A stretch of DNA of 64,000 nucleotides from Parvibaculum sp. (GTDB lineage: Bacteria; Pseudomonadota; Alphaproteobacteria; Parvibaculales; Parvibaculaceae), in the NCBI GenBank assembly GCA_031291615.1, contig JARLIS010000043.1, positions 62,001 to 126,000 on the forward strand, read 5' to 3'. Numbering within the stretch: the first letter of the stretch is position 1; each line of letters opens with the position of its first letter. Shown in pieces: positions 33,815 to 43,844 of this stretch. The notes under the pieces are model-generated. The model saw only the letters and a list, made by a program, of their open reading frames with translations. It had not been told where the DNA came from and made no database searches. The position numbers were made by a program, and so were the translations under genes.

Positions 33815-35476
33815 TCAGTTCGCCCAGTAGACATAGGCGTCGGTCGGGCTTTCCGGATAGGAGAGCGGATGATCGATGGGGATCGCCCCTTCGAGCAGCG
33901 AGGGCCAGAGCGGCTTGTGCTGCACCGCATCTATGCGGTTGAGGCTCGCAAGCATTTCGTCGAGCTTCGCCGGATCGCTCGCGGAAAGGTCGTGCTTCTC
34001 CGTCGGATCGGTCTTGAGATCGTAGAGCCACTTCGCATCCGGGATATGCGAGACCTGCAACTTCCAGCCGCCTTCGATCAGCGTCTTATAGGCTCCCGAT
34101 CGCCAGAAGAGCGATTTGTGTGGCTCGCCTTGCGCCGCGCCTGTCGCGAAGGATATGAGATCGACGCCATCCATCAGGCGGTCTGTCGGAAGAGCCGCGC
34201 CTGCGGCGTGCGCCGCCGTGGCGAAAATGTCGGTATGGGCCGCGGGCTCCGTATAGACGGTTCCCGCCGGAATCTTCGCCGGCCAACGCATCATGTAGGG
34301 CACGTGGATGCCGCCTTCGAAGAAGGTCGCCTTCCAGCCGCGATAGGGTTTGTTGATGTCGGGCAGGCCGATGTAGTTCGCGCCGCCATTGTCACTGGTG
34401 AAAATGACGAGCGTGTTCTTATCGAGGCCATTCTCCTTCAGCGTCGCAAGCACCTTGCCGACATTCCGGTCGAGCGCGCGGATCATGGCTGCATAGACGC
34501 GCAGGCGATGGTCTGCGATCTGCGGCAGCGCGTCGTAATCCTCCTTCGTGGCCTGCAAGGGCGTGTGCGGCGCGTTGAAGGCGAGATACATGAAGAAGGG
34601 CCGGTTGACGTTCGCCTTGATCGCTTCCACAGCCTCGTCGCCCAGATAGTCGGTCATGTATTTCGACGGCGCAAAACGGTGGCTGCCGTTGAAGGTCACG
34701 GCATAGGGAAGGTTCGCCCAGAGGAATTTGTCGATGGGGTCGAAGTCTTGCCTCGACTCGGCGGCGTCGGGATCGCCCGCGGGCAGATACATCGATGCGC
34801 CGGAGAGGAAGCCCAGCGCCTCGTCGAAGCCGCGACGATCGGGCCGCGCGACATCCGTCTCGCCCAAGTGCCACTTGCCGAAAAAGAGCGTGTGGTAGCC
34901 GCGCGTCTTCATAATCTGGCCGATCATGATCTCCGTCGGCGGCACGACCATTTCCTGGAACGGCGGCACAAGGTTCTCGACATCGGCATCATATATCGTC
35001 GGGTGCTGGCCGTGGCTCATCCGCGCGATCAGCCTGGCGAAGTTGACGGGCGCGGGCGTGAACTCGAAACCGAAGCGTGTCGCATAGCGTCCCGTCATAA
35101 TGGCAGCGCGCGAGGGCGCGCAGGTCGCATTGCCCGCATAGCCATTGGTGAAGCTGACACCGTCATGACCGATGGAATCGATGTTGGGCGTCGGCACGGC
35201 GCCGGTTGCAACGCCGCCGCCATTGAACGTGATGTCGTTGAAACCGAGATCGTCGGCGAGAATGACGATGACGTTGGGCGGGCGCCGGTCGGCCGGCGTA
35301 CTTGCCACTTCGGGGCCCTTCTCCCAAGCGACCGGGCGGTTCGGCTCGATGGGGTTCTTCAGGTTCGCGATGATGCCGGGGATATAATACCAGTAGCGCT
35401 CGAAAGCGAGACCGCCTGCCGCAATGAGAACGAGAACGATCGAGATGGCGACAATGCTCTTTCTGCCGATCCTCAT
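33815..35476 (-). CDS. Membrane-anchored type I sulfatase (arylsulfatase-like)
   Basis: A 553-residue sulfatase. The chosen ATG at 35476 has GGGGGAAG upstream and gives a single N-terminal membrane anchor (residues about 7-24), so the enzyme probably faces the periplasm. The formylglycine site is Cys119 in CAPSRAAIMTGR, matching C-x-P-S-R. Metal ligands include Asp75 and Asp76 in VILADDLGF, and a later FTSDNGG holds the Asp/Asn pair. A formylglycine-generating enzyme is not seen nearby. Two TGACATA-type repeats lie upstream, between this gene and the divergent membrane protein gene. Confidence 0.92.
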   Translation of the reverse strand: MRIGRKSIVAISIVLVLIAAGGLAFERYWYYIPGIIANLKNPIEPNRPVAWEKGPEVASTPADRRPPNVIVILADDLGFNDITFNGGGVATGAVPTPNIDSIGHDGVSFTNGYAGNATCAPSRAAIMTGRYATRFGFEFTPAPVNFARLIARMSHGQHPTIYDADVENLVPPFQEMVVPPTEIMIGQIMKTRGYHTLFFGKWHLGETDVARPDRRGFDEALGFLSGASMYLPAGDPDAAESRQDFDPIDKFLWANLPYAVTFNGSHRFAPSKYMTDYLGDEAVEAIKANVNRPFFMYLAFNAPHTPLQATKEDYDALPQIADHRLRVYAAMIRALDRNVGKVLATLKENGLDKNTLVIFTSDNGGANYIGLPDINKPYRGWKATFFEGGIHVPYMMRWPAKIPAGTVYTEPAAHTDIFATAAHAAGAALPTDRLMDGVDLISFATGAAQGEPHKSLFWRSGAYKTLIEGGWKLQVSHIPDAKWLYDLKTDPTEKHDLSASDPAKLDEMLASLNRIDAVQHKPLWPSLLEGAIPIDHPLSYPESPTDAYVYWAN

Positions 35477-35545
35477 TTTCCACTTCCCCCGTTCCTGAAT
35501 CCCGCAAGGCAGGCGCTCCGCAGCATGCGGCGCGGCCATTTTTAT

Positions 35546-35562
35546 TGACATATTCTATGTCA
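35546..35562. promoter_or_regulatory. Operator copy B: TGACATA-TTC-TATGTCA
   Basis: A perfect inverted repeat with 7-bp arms and a 3-bp spacer, the best of the four copies. It lies between the divergent sulfatase and membrane protein genes and contains a TTGACA that could be a -35 box. Confidence 0.7.
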
Positions 35563-35608
35563 TATCAGTGCTGTCGGATCAATCGGGCGCTGCGGCGCGA
35601 CTAAGTAT

Positions 35609-35625
35609 TGACATAGATAATGCCA
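35609..35625. promoter_or_regulatory. Operator copy C: TGACATA-GAT-AATGCCA
   Basis: Second copy in the same divergent gap, with two mismatches in the right arm. It sits 63 bp from copy B, so each of the two divergent promoters may have its own site. Confidence 0.5.
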
Positions 35626-35687
35626 TATTTAATGTCGAGACGGCAGGGTGTGGACCGGCGCGGCGCAAGGCGCCTGGAGGGGATGAG

Positions 35688-36314
35688 ATGATCGATTTCG
35701 GCATATGGATTCCAGCGTTGTTGCTCTATGGGCTCTTCATGGCCTGGTACAACAACTGGCGGGGGCCGCTGACGCCGGAGGAAGTAAAAGCCTTCATGGC
35801 GAAGGCCCGCGCCATCGGGTCGGATGCGAACAACAATCTTGAAACGATCGAGCGCTTCCTTTCGGAAGACGACGGCCGCGAGTTCATCATGCTCAATCTG
35901 GTGCGCGTTGCACCGGGCATGGTCGATGATCCCGATACCGGAAAGCCGACGCCCGGCAGAGAGCTGTTGAACCGCTATACGAGCGCCTTCATGCGCCGGC
36001 TTTTCATGCGCGGCGGCCACCCTGCGCTCGCAGCCCGCAAGATCGGCGGCTATGTGGACGCATGGCATGTCGAGCCCGATCCCGGCTGGACGATCATGGG
36101 ATACATGCGCTACCGCAGCCGCCGCGACATGGCGATGCTCGCCATCGATACGAGCTTTCAGGACATCCACAAATTCAAGATTGCGGGCACGGCGGAGACA
36201 TTCTCGTTTCCGACAAGGCCCATCATTACGCTCTTCATCGGCCCGCGCGTCTGGGTCGGCATGGCGATTGCGCTTGTCGCCGCCCTCGCCAATCTTGCAG
36301 TCCTCGCATTCTGA
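35688..36314 (+). CDS. Membrane protein with a DUF1330-like dimeric alpha/beta-barrel domain
   Basis: A 208-residue protein. ATG 35688 has GGAGGGG 6 bases before it. A hydrophobic helix spans about 5-20 and another the last 20 residues (WVGMAIALVAALANLAVLAF). Between them lies FIMLNLVRVAPGM and later YRSRRDMAMLAIDTSF followed by QDIHKFKIAG, resembling the dimeric ferredoxin-like fold of DUF1330/EthD proteins. Function not known. It is divergent from the sulfatase with two operator copies upstream, so it is probably in the same regulon. Confidence 0.65.
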   Translation: MIDFGIWIPALLLYGLFMAWYNNWRGPLTPEEVKAFMAKARAIGSDANNNLETIERFLSEDDGREFIMLNLVRVAPGMVDDPDTGKPTPGRELLNRYTSAFMRRLFMRGGHPALAARKIGGYVDAWHVEPDPGWTIMGYMRYRSRRDMAMLAIDTSFQDIHKFKIAGTAETFSFPTRPIITLFIGPRVWVGMAIALVAALANLAVLAF

Positions 36315-36348
36315 GGGGGCCTACTTTGCCGCGCCGCAATTGCCGCCG

Positions 36349-37440
36349 CTATAAAGGCGTCGACAGAGCGGCGACCAGTCCGACGTCGGGGGGCAACTCG
36401 CCCGAGACAAGTTGCAGATAGGCGGATTGCACGGCCTCGGCACCCGAGGGGTGCTTTATCGTCAGGCTGCCCCTGACGCTTTCGGCGATTTTCATGCTCG
36501 CCAGCTGCGCCCGGCGCTGCACCTCACCCGGTCCCCAGTCGTTGTCTCGCTTGGCGATCTGAAGCGGCACAAAGAGGAAGTTGTGTTTCGGCGCGCCTTC
36601 AACATTGACCCGGACACGCGGCGCGTCCCAATGCGTGCCGCCGACGGCGCAGCTCAAGGTGAGGTTTTCCCTGAAGCGGCGATGAACCGCTTCCACCAGC
36701 GCACCGTTGCCCGCCATGTCCATGAAGGCCGTCTTGCGATCAGCAGCAACTGAATCGAGACCGTCATAGGCCACGACGTCGTCGCAGGTGTTGAGACCCC
36801 GCACGAATTTTCCGTTCCGCGCAGAGGTCAGACCGACGATGCGAGGCCGTTTTCCTTCGTGATGCGCCAGCAGATAGGCAAGTCCCAATCCCGTCTTGGA
36901 GGACGCGCTTCCGATCAGTATCTGCTCGGCTCCGAAGAAATCATTGTCGACCAGATAGTCGGAAAGCATGAACGAGGTGCCGAAGAGCGGAAAGAGAAGG
37001 CAGCGTTCATCCTCGAGTGCGGTCAATGCCGGCGGCTCCCCGCTTGTGCGTTGATACTGGTTGTAGAATTCCGGCAGTCCCGCGCGATGAGGCGCGGCGT
37101 CGGTGAACCCGCCTGCGGAAACGGCGTCCGGCCGCATCACCGCGTGCGACGCCATCGGCAGAAAACCATAGACCCTTTCGCCTTCCGCAATGCCGGGGTG
37201 GCGCGAAGCGACGACATGAGCGAAGCCCCATGCGGGAATAATGCCCCAAGGCTGTTCGGCCGGATAGTAGCTCCAGAAACCGAAGGAGTCGCCGATCAGC
37301 GCATAACCGATATTGTTGGCGGTGATCGCAAACTTGTCGATCGCGAGAAGGATTTCTCCGCCGGAAAGGTCCGGAAGCGGTCGCCTGGCAAGGCGCGTTT
37401 CCTTCAGATCGGCGCGGCGAACCTGAAGTTCCAGCATCAT
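36349..37440 (-). CDS. DUF2855 family protein (MDR-like fold)
   Basis: A 363-residue DUF2855 protein. ATG 37440 (MMLELQVRRADLKETRL) follows AGGGTGG. The sequence resembles a quinone-oxidoreductase-like fold: TANNIGYALIGDSFGFWSYY near 45, a GSASSKTGLGLAYLLAHHEG segment that could bind a dinucleotide near 175, and FMDMAGNGALVEAVH. Family members are often found with BVMOs and fatty-acid enzymes, but no reaction is established. Third gene after the haloalkane dehalogenase and the small membrane protein. Confidence 0.85.
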   Translation of the reverse strand: MMLELQVRRADLKETRLARRPLPDLSGGEILLAIDKFAITANNIGYALIGDSFGFWSYYPAEQPWGIIPAWGFAHVVASRHPGIAEGERVYGFLPMASHAVMRPDAVSAGGFTDAAPHRAGLPEFYNQYQRTSGEPPALTALEDERCLLFPLFGTSFMLSDYLVDNDFFGAEQILIGSASSKTGLGLAYLLAHHEGKRPRIVGLTSARNGKFVRGLNTCDDVVAYDGLDSVAADRKTAFMDMAGNGALVEAVHRRFRENLTLSCAVGGTHWDAPRVRVNVEGAPKHNFLFVPLQIAKRDNDWGPGEVQRRAQLASMKIAESVRGSLTIKHPSGAEAVQSAYLQLVSGELPPDVGLVAALSTPL

Positions 37441-37471
37441 TTTTCCACCCTGTCGCAAGTGCCGAAAATGG

Positions 37472-37918
37472 TCACGCCTGAACCTTCGAGTGCTTCCGGC
37501 GGAGAGAGAGCGCGAGGAAGACGAGGCCGAGCCCGACGAAGACGACGCTTCCGTAATGCTCCGGCGGATGATGGTCGCCATGCGAACCCTTGCCGAACCA
37601 GGCGCTATAGGCGCTCAGGGCCTGCTGGATGAGCATGAGCAGGAGAAAGAGCGGCACCAGCGCGCGATAGCGGAGGCCGACAAGAAGCTGCGCGATGCCG
37701 AAGGGAATCTGCATGGCGCCGTACCAGGCAAAGATGGCGATGATGGTGTTGGCGCGATCACCGAAATCCAGATGCGCGATGACGCCCGCGCCGCCGTCGG
37801 GGAGAAAATAGTGGATGCAGCCGGGAACGATCGTCAGAACCGAGGCGAGCACCAGAAACCACGCCGAGGCGGCTGCGCCTTCATATTGGTCGTTCGAGCT
37901 CGCGGGCAAAAGGGCCAT
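37472..37918 (-). CDS. Four-helix membrane protein of unknown function
   Basis: A 148-residue membrane protein with four likely helices: around 18-40, 55-80, 85-105 and 125-142. A soluble His-rich loop, KGSHGDHHPPEHYGS, lies before the last helix. It sits 11 bp after the dehalogenase stop and 31 bp before the DUF2855 gene. I do not recognise a transporter family with confidence. Confidence 0.65.
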   Translation of the reverse strand: MALLPASSNDQYEGAAASAWFLVLASVLTIVPGCIHYFLPDGGAGVIAHLDFGDRANTIIAIFAWYGAMQIPFGIAQLLVGLRYRALVPLFLLLMLIQQALSAYSAWFGKGSHGDHHPPEHYGSVVFVGLGLVFLALSLRRKHSKVQA

Positions 37919-37929
37919 GGTCGGTTCTC

Positions 37930-38829
37930 CTATTTGACGTCGAGAAAGGCGACAATGTTCCTGACCAGTTCTTCCGGCGCATCTTCCTGAATGAAGTGGC
38001 TGGCGTCGGGAATGTTCTTGTGGTGCTTACCCTTCGCGCCCGGGATATGCGCATGGGCGCGCCTGTCCCAACCCTTCGATACGGGATCGAGGTCTCCGAA
38101 CAATGTCAGGAAGGGCTTGTCGAATTGGGCGAGCTTCTTCCACGCCTCGCGATTGAGCGGCGCGCCGGGATTGTCAGGCTGCACGGCGATCAGCACCGGA
38201 AACTGGATGATGCCCGCTTCATATTCGGAGGAGGGAAACGGCGCGCGATAGGCGGCCAGTTCGTCCGGCGTCAGTTTTTTCTGCATGCCCTGCTCGAACA
38301 TCGCCCAGGGAAATTCCGTGGCGGCGCGCATCATGCCGACCCACATTTTCATGAAGTCGCTCTCGCCCTCACCGAGCGGCAATCCGGTGTTCGACGCAAT
38401 CACGCGATCGAAGCGCTCGGGATATTGAGCGACGAGATAGATTCCGATGGTGCCGCCCCAGTCCTGGCAAAACAGCGTGATATGGCGCAGATCCATGCCC
38501 GTCAGCCATTTCGACATCCAGTCGTAATGACGGGCGAGCGTGTAATCGCTCTTCGCGGCCGGTTTGTCGGACCTGCCGCAGCCGACGAGATCGACGGCGA
38601 TGACGCGGCGGCCCGTCGCGATGAGGCCCGGAATCATGTGGCGATAGAGATAGGCCCAGCTCGGATTGCCATGCATCAGGACGATCGGAGCCGCGTCGCG
38701 AGGGCCCTCGTCGATATAGTGGATGCGGATATCCGTGCCGTCTTCGTCGCGGATGGTGAAGTAATGGGGCGACCAGGGAAAGTCCGGAAGATTTGCAAAT
38801 CGCTCTTCAGGCGTTCGAAGGACCTTCAA
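37930..38829 (-). CDS. Haloalkane dehalogenase (HLD-I/DhmA-like alpha/beta hydrolase)
   Basis: A 299-residue alpha/beta hydrolase with the features of haloalkane dehalogenases. The oxyanion region is MHGNPSWAYLYR (53-63), and the nucleophile Asp123 in CQDWGG is followed by Trp124, the first halide-stabilising residue of the DhlA/HLD-I group. The acid is Asp248 in LFGDLDPVS and the base His278 in ASHFIQED. It should hydrolyse a carbon-halogen bond to an alcohol. First gene of a three-gene operon, with a TGACATA-type repeat upstream. Epoxide hydrolases share the fold, so the substrate needs testing. Confidence 0.85.
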   Translation of the reverse strand: MKVLRTPEERFANLPDFPWSPHYFTIRDEDGTDIRIHYIDEGPRDAAPIVLMHGNPSWAYLYRHMIPGLIATGRRVIAVDLVGCGRSDKPAAKSDYTLARHYDWMSKWLTGMDLRHITLFCQDWGGTIGIYLVAQYPERFDRVIASNTGLPLGEGESDFMKMWVGMMRAATEFPWAMFEQGMQKKLTPDELAAYRAPFPSSEYEAGIIQFPVLIAVQPDNPGAPLNREAWKKLAQFDKPFLTLFGDLDPVSKGWDRRAHAHIPGAKGKHHKNIPDASHFIQEDAPEELVRNIVAFLDVK

Positions 38830-38926
38830 GGCAATACTCCCATCTGCAAGGACGGCACGGGCGGAACGGCGAGCCGACCGACGTCCAGCTCGCTGCGGCC
38901 GTTACCGGCCGCCTTCATTCATCTAT

Positions 38927-38943
38927 TGACATAATCAGTGTCA
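38927..38943. promoter_or_regulatory. Operator copy D: TGACATA-ATC-AGTGTCA
   Basis: Fourth copy of the repeat, between the divergent haloalkane dehalogenase and halohydrin-dehalogenase-like genes. The TGACA/TGTCA core is perfect. Confidence 0.6.
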
Positions 38944-39050
38944 TATTAATTCCGATACGTCAATCAGCGCAGGTGCACCGGCGTGGTATAGATTTCGTTG
39001 CCGATCGCCAGATACGGCATGCGGAAAAACAGCAGCGAGGCGGATGAAAC

Positions 39051-39785
39051 ATGAGCGAGAAAACAACGGTCGCATTGATTACCGATGCCGCGTCCTTCAT
39101 AGGCCCGGCCGTCCTGGAGACCTTCTCCCGCCGCGGCGTGAAGGTTCTTGCGGCTGATCCTTCTTTTCAGAACCCCGCCATCGCTTCAGCCATTGAAGCC
39201 AGATATCCGAATGCGATTGCCGTCGCGCAGGGGACGCCCGCCCATACCGTGGCGCTTGCGAGAAGTAGGATCGACGAAGTCGACATTCTTTGCACGGGCG
39301 GCGTTCTCGCTGCCGCGAAGACCGTCGCAAGCAGCCTCAATGAGGAAACGACGCGGCCCTTCTTCGAGAAGCTCGCCATCGAGCCGCTCGCCTATGCATC
39401 GCTGCTGGTCGACGGCATGAAAAGCCGCCGGCGCGGCCGGATCGTCTTCGTGACTTCGGCCGGGCCCATTGGCGGCATTCCGAACTACACCGCCTATGCC
39501 GCCGCCCGCTCCGCTTTGAGCGGCGCCGTGAAGTCGCTGGCGATGGAACTTGGATCGCACGGTATTTCCGTCAACGCCGTCGCGCCGAACTTCATCGCGA
39601 CGGAGGCCTATTTCCCGAAGGCGCTCATCGACAATGCCGAAGCGCGGGCGAAGATTCTCTCGCGCGTGCCGGTGCGCCGGTTCGGCGAACCGATGGAAGC
39701 GGCGGCCACAGTGGAGTTCTTTGCCCTGGCGGACGCAGCGTTTGTCACGGGGCAAGTGATCTCGGTATCGGGTGGTTGGTCCTGA
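39051..39785 (+). CDS. SDR with halohydrin dehalogenase signature (HheD/E-like)
   Basis: A 244-residue SDR-fold protein. The nucleotide-binding TGxxxGxG is replaced by Thr11-x4-Phe16-x-Gly18 (ITDAASFIG), the sequence mark of halohydrin dehalogenases, whose halide pocket fills the cofactor site. The catalytic residues are Ser136, Tyr149 and Arg153, spaced S-x12-Y-x3-R as in HheC, with Arg in place of the SDR Lys. These enzymes convert vicinal halohydrins to epoxides. Divergent from the haloalkane dehalogenase and sharing its operator. By eye the match is good; activity is inferred. Confidence 0.8.
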   Translation: MSEKTTVALITDAASFIGPAVLETFSRRGVKVLAADPSFQNPAIASAIEARYPNAIAVAQGTPAHTVALARSRIDEVDILCTGGVLAAAKTVASSLNEETTRPFFEKLAIEPLAYASLLVDGMKSRRRGRIVFVTSAGPIGGIPNYTAYAAARSALSGAVKSLAMELGSHGISVNAVAPNFIATEAYFPKALIDNAEARAKILSRVPVRRFGEPMEAAATVEFFALADAAFVTGQVISVSGGWS

Positions 39786-39895
39786 ACACCTTCTGAGGAG
39801 GCTGTTCACCTACGGTCTGGAATTGGTGTCCGCAGCCGGTACTATGGATGCACAACGGTATCACACTCCATTTTCCGGTAAGTAAGGCTGGCCTC

Positions 39896-41713
39896 ATGAC
39901 GACGAACGACGCGAAAAGCGCAACCAAACCCGCCATCGACAAGAAGGCGCTGCTCGCCAAATACATCGCCGAACGCGACAAGCGGCTGCGGGCGGATGGC
40001 AATGCGCAGTATCTTCAGATCGCGGGCCGCTTCGCGCATTACCTTGAAGACCCTTATACGCCGCGCGTCGAACGCGCGCCGAAGACCGATCACGTCCGTT
40101 TTGCCTTTGTCGGCGGCGGCTTTGCCGGCCTCGTCACCGGCGCGCGCCTTGTTGAAGCCGGCATCGACGATGTCCGCATCATCGAGAAGGGCGGCGACTT
40201 CGGCGGCACCTGGTACTGGAACAGGTATCCCGGCGCCCAATGCGACACGGCGTCGATGATCTACATGCCCCTCCTCGAAGAAACGGGGCATGTGCCGACG
40301 GAGAAGTATGCGCATGCGCCCGAAATTCTCGCCCAGTGCCAGCGCATCGGCCGGCAGTACAAGCTCTATGACAACGCTCTCTTCCACACCGAGATCGAGG
40401 AGATGTCCTGGGACGACGAAAACGCCCGTTGGGTCATCCAGACCAATCGCGGCGACCGTTTCACGGCGGATTTCGTCGGCCTCGGCACAGGCCCGCTGCA
40501 TGTGCCGAAGCTGCCCGGCATTCCCGGCATCGAGTCCTTCGAGGGGCATTCCTTCCACACGAGCCGCTGGGACTATGACTATACGGGCGGCGACCCCAAG
40601 GGCGCGCCGCTCGAGAAGCTCGCGGACAAGCGCGTCGCCATCATCGGCACCGGCGCAACCTCCGTTCAATGCGTGCCTCATCTCGCGCGCGCCTGCGGGA
40701 CGCTCTATGTCGTTCAGCGCACGCCCTCATCCGTCGATGTGCGCGCCAATGCGCCGATCGACCCGGAATGGTTCTCGAGCATCGCGACGCCCGGATGGCA
40801 ATTGCGCTGGCTTGAAAATTTCACCGACACCCAGAGCGGCGCGATGCCGGAAGTCGATCTCGTTCAGGACGGCTGGACCGATCTGTCGCGGCGCATCCGG
40901 GAAAAGATCATGCAGCTGCCGCCTGAGGAAATGACGCCGCAAAAGATGCTCGCGGCCTTCGAGGATTCCGACTTCGAGAAGATGGAGGAAATCCGCGCGC
41001 GCGTGGACAGCATCGTCAAGGACAGCGAAGCGGCGCAGAAACTCAAGGCCTGGTATCGCCAGCTCTGCAAGCGCCCATGCTTTCACGACGCCTATCTACA
41101 AGCCTTCAACGAGCCGGGCACGCATCTGGTCGATACGGACGGCAAGGGCGTGGAGAGGATCACGCCCAAAGGTTTCGTCGTCGCCGGGGTGGAGTATGAG
41201 GTCGATTGCATCATCTATGCGTCGGGCTTCGAGGTCGGCACCGAATACAAGCGGCGCGCCGGTTTCGATCTCACCGGGCGGGGCGGACTGAAACTTTCAG
41301 AGGCCTGGGCCGACGGCATGCGCAGCCTGCACGGCATTCACGTTCACGGATTCCCGAATGCGTTTTTCGTGCAGCCGACCCAGGGCGCGAATCTCATTTC
41401 CAACGTGCCGCACAATCTGACCGATTCCGGCAGGACCATCGCCCTTACCGTTAAGGAAACGCTGGCCCGCGGCTGCCGCGAAGTGGAGGTGACGAAGGAA
41501 GCGCAGGACAGCTGGGTCGAGCTGCTGTTGACGGGCGCGGGACGAATGACCGGCTCTCCCGACTGCACGCCCGGCTATTACAATAATGAAGGCCTGGCGC
41601 CGAGCCCCGCAGCCCGCTTGAGCGTCGGCTATCCCGCCGGCGCCTCGGCGTATTTCAAATATATCGATGCCTGGCGGCGCTCCGGCGGGTTCAAGGGCCT
41701 CGCCTTCCGTTGA
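39896..41713 (+). CDS. Baeyer-Villiger monooxygenase 1 (type I FMO-like)
   Basis: A 605-residue flavoprotein monooxygenase. ATG 39896 is preferred (MTTNDAKS); an upstream ATG at 39848 adds unconserved residues. FAD site: FVGGGFAGLVTGARLVEAG. The BVMO fingerprint F-x-G-x3-H-x3-W is exact at Phe215 (FEGHSFHTSRW), followed by a second Rossmann site GTGATSVQC. It inserts oxygen next to a ketone to form an ester or lactone. Starts 110 bp after the halohydrin-dehalogenase-like gene. Close relative of the next gene. Confidence 0.9.
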   Translation: MTTNDAKSATKPAIDKKALLAKYIAERDKRLRADGNAQYLQIAGRFAHYLEDPYTPRVERAPKTDHVRFAFVGGGFAGLVTGARLVEAGIDDVRIIEKGGDFGGTWYWNRYPGAQCDTASMIYMPLLEETGHVPTEKYAHAPEILAQCQRIGRQYKLYDNALFHTEIEEMSWDDENARWVIQTNRGDRFTADFVGLGTGPLHVPKLPGIPGIESFEGHSFHTSRWDYDYTGGDPKGAPLEKLADKRVAIIGTGATSVQCVPHLARACGTLYVVQRTPSSVDVRANAPIDPEWFSSIATPGWQLRWLENFTDTQSGAMPEVDLVQDGWTDLSRRIREKIMQLPPEEMTPQKMLAAFEDSDFEKMEEIRARVDSIVKDSEAAQKLKAWYRQLCKRPCFHDAYLQAFNEPGTHLVDTDGKGVERITPKGFVVAGVEYEVDCIIYASGFEVGTEYKRRAGFDLTGRGGLKLSEAWADGMRSLHGIHVHGFPNAFFVQPTQGANLISNVPHNLTDSGRTIALTVKETLARGCREVEVTKEAQDSWVELLLTGAGRMTGSPDCTPGYYNNEGLAPSPAARLSVGYPAGASAYFKYIDAWRRSGGFKGLAFR

Positions 41714-41948
41714 TGCTTTCCGGCGCGCTTTACGCAAGGGAATAAACAGATTCTCCCTCGGGTGTTGCGCGTCGGATTGAATCTCCTAGTATCGGCGACA
41801 GGAAAATAGACAACGGTCCATTTTCTTTTGGAGGGGCCGCCTGTCGATCATTCATCGTCCGCCGAATATCATGGACGCAGACGCATGAAGACGAGGCACA
41901 ATTGAACAAAATGGGGGGCGCCGGAACGACGGGACGTCACCTGAACAA

Positions 41949-43805
<1,857 letters not shown>

Positions 43806-43844
43806 CCATCCGGACCGGCGGGACAAGATTTGAGGGAGAACGTC

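Noticed and set aside
33464..35548. Long plus-strand open frame antisense to the sulfatase
   Set aside because: The sulfatase on the minus strand has all catalytic motifs; the opposite frame is a compositional artefact.
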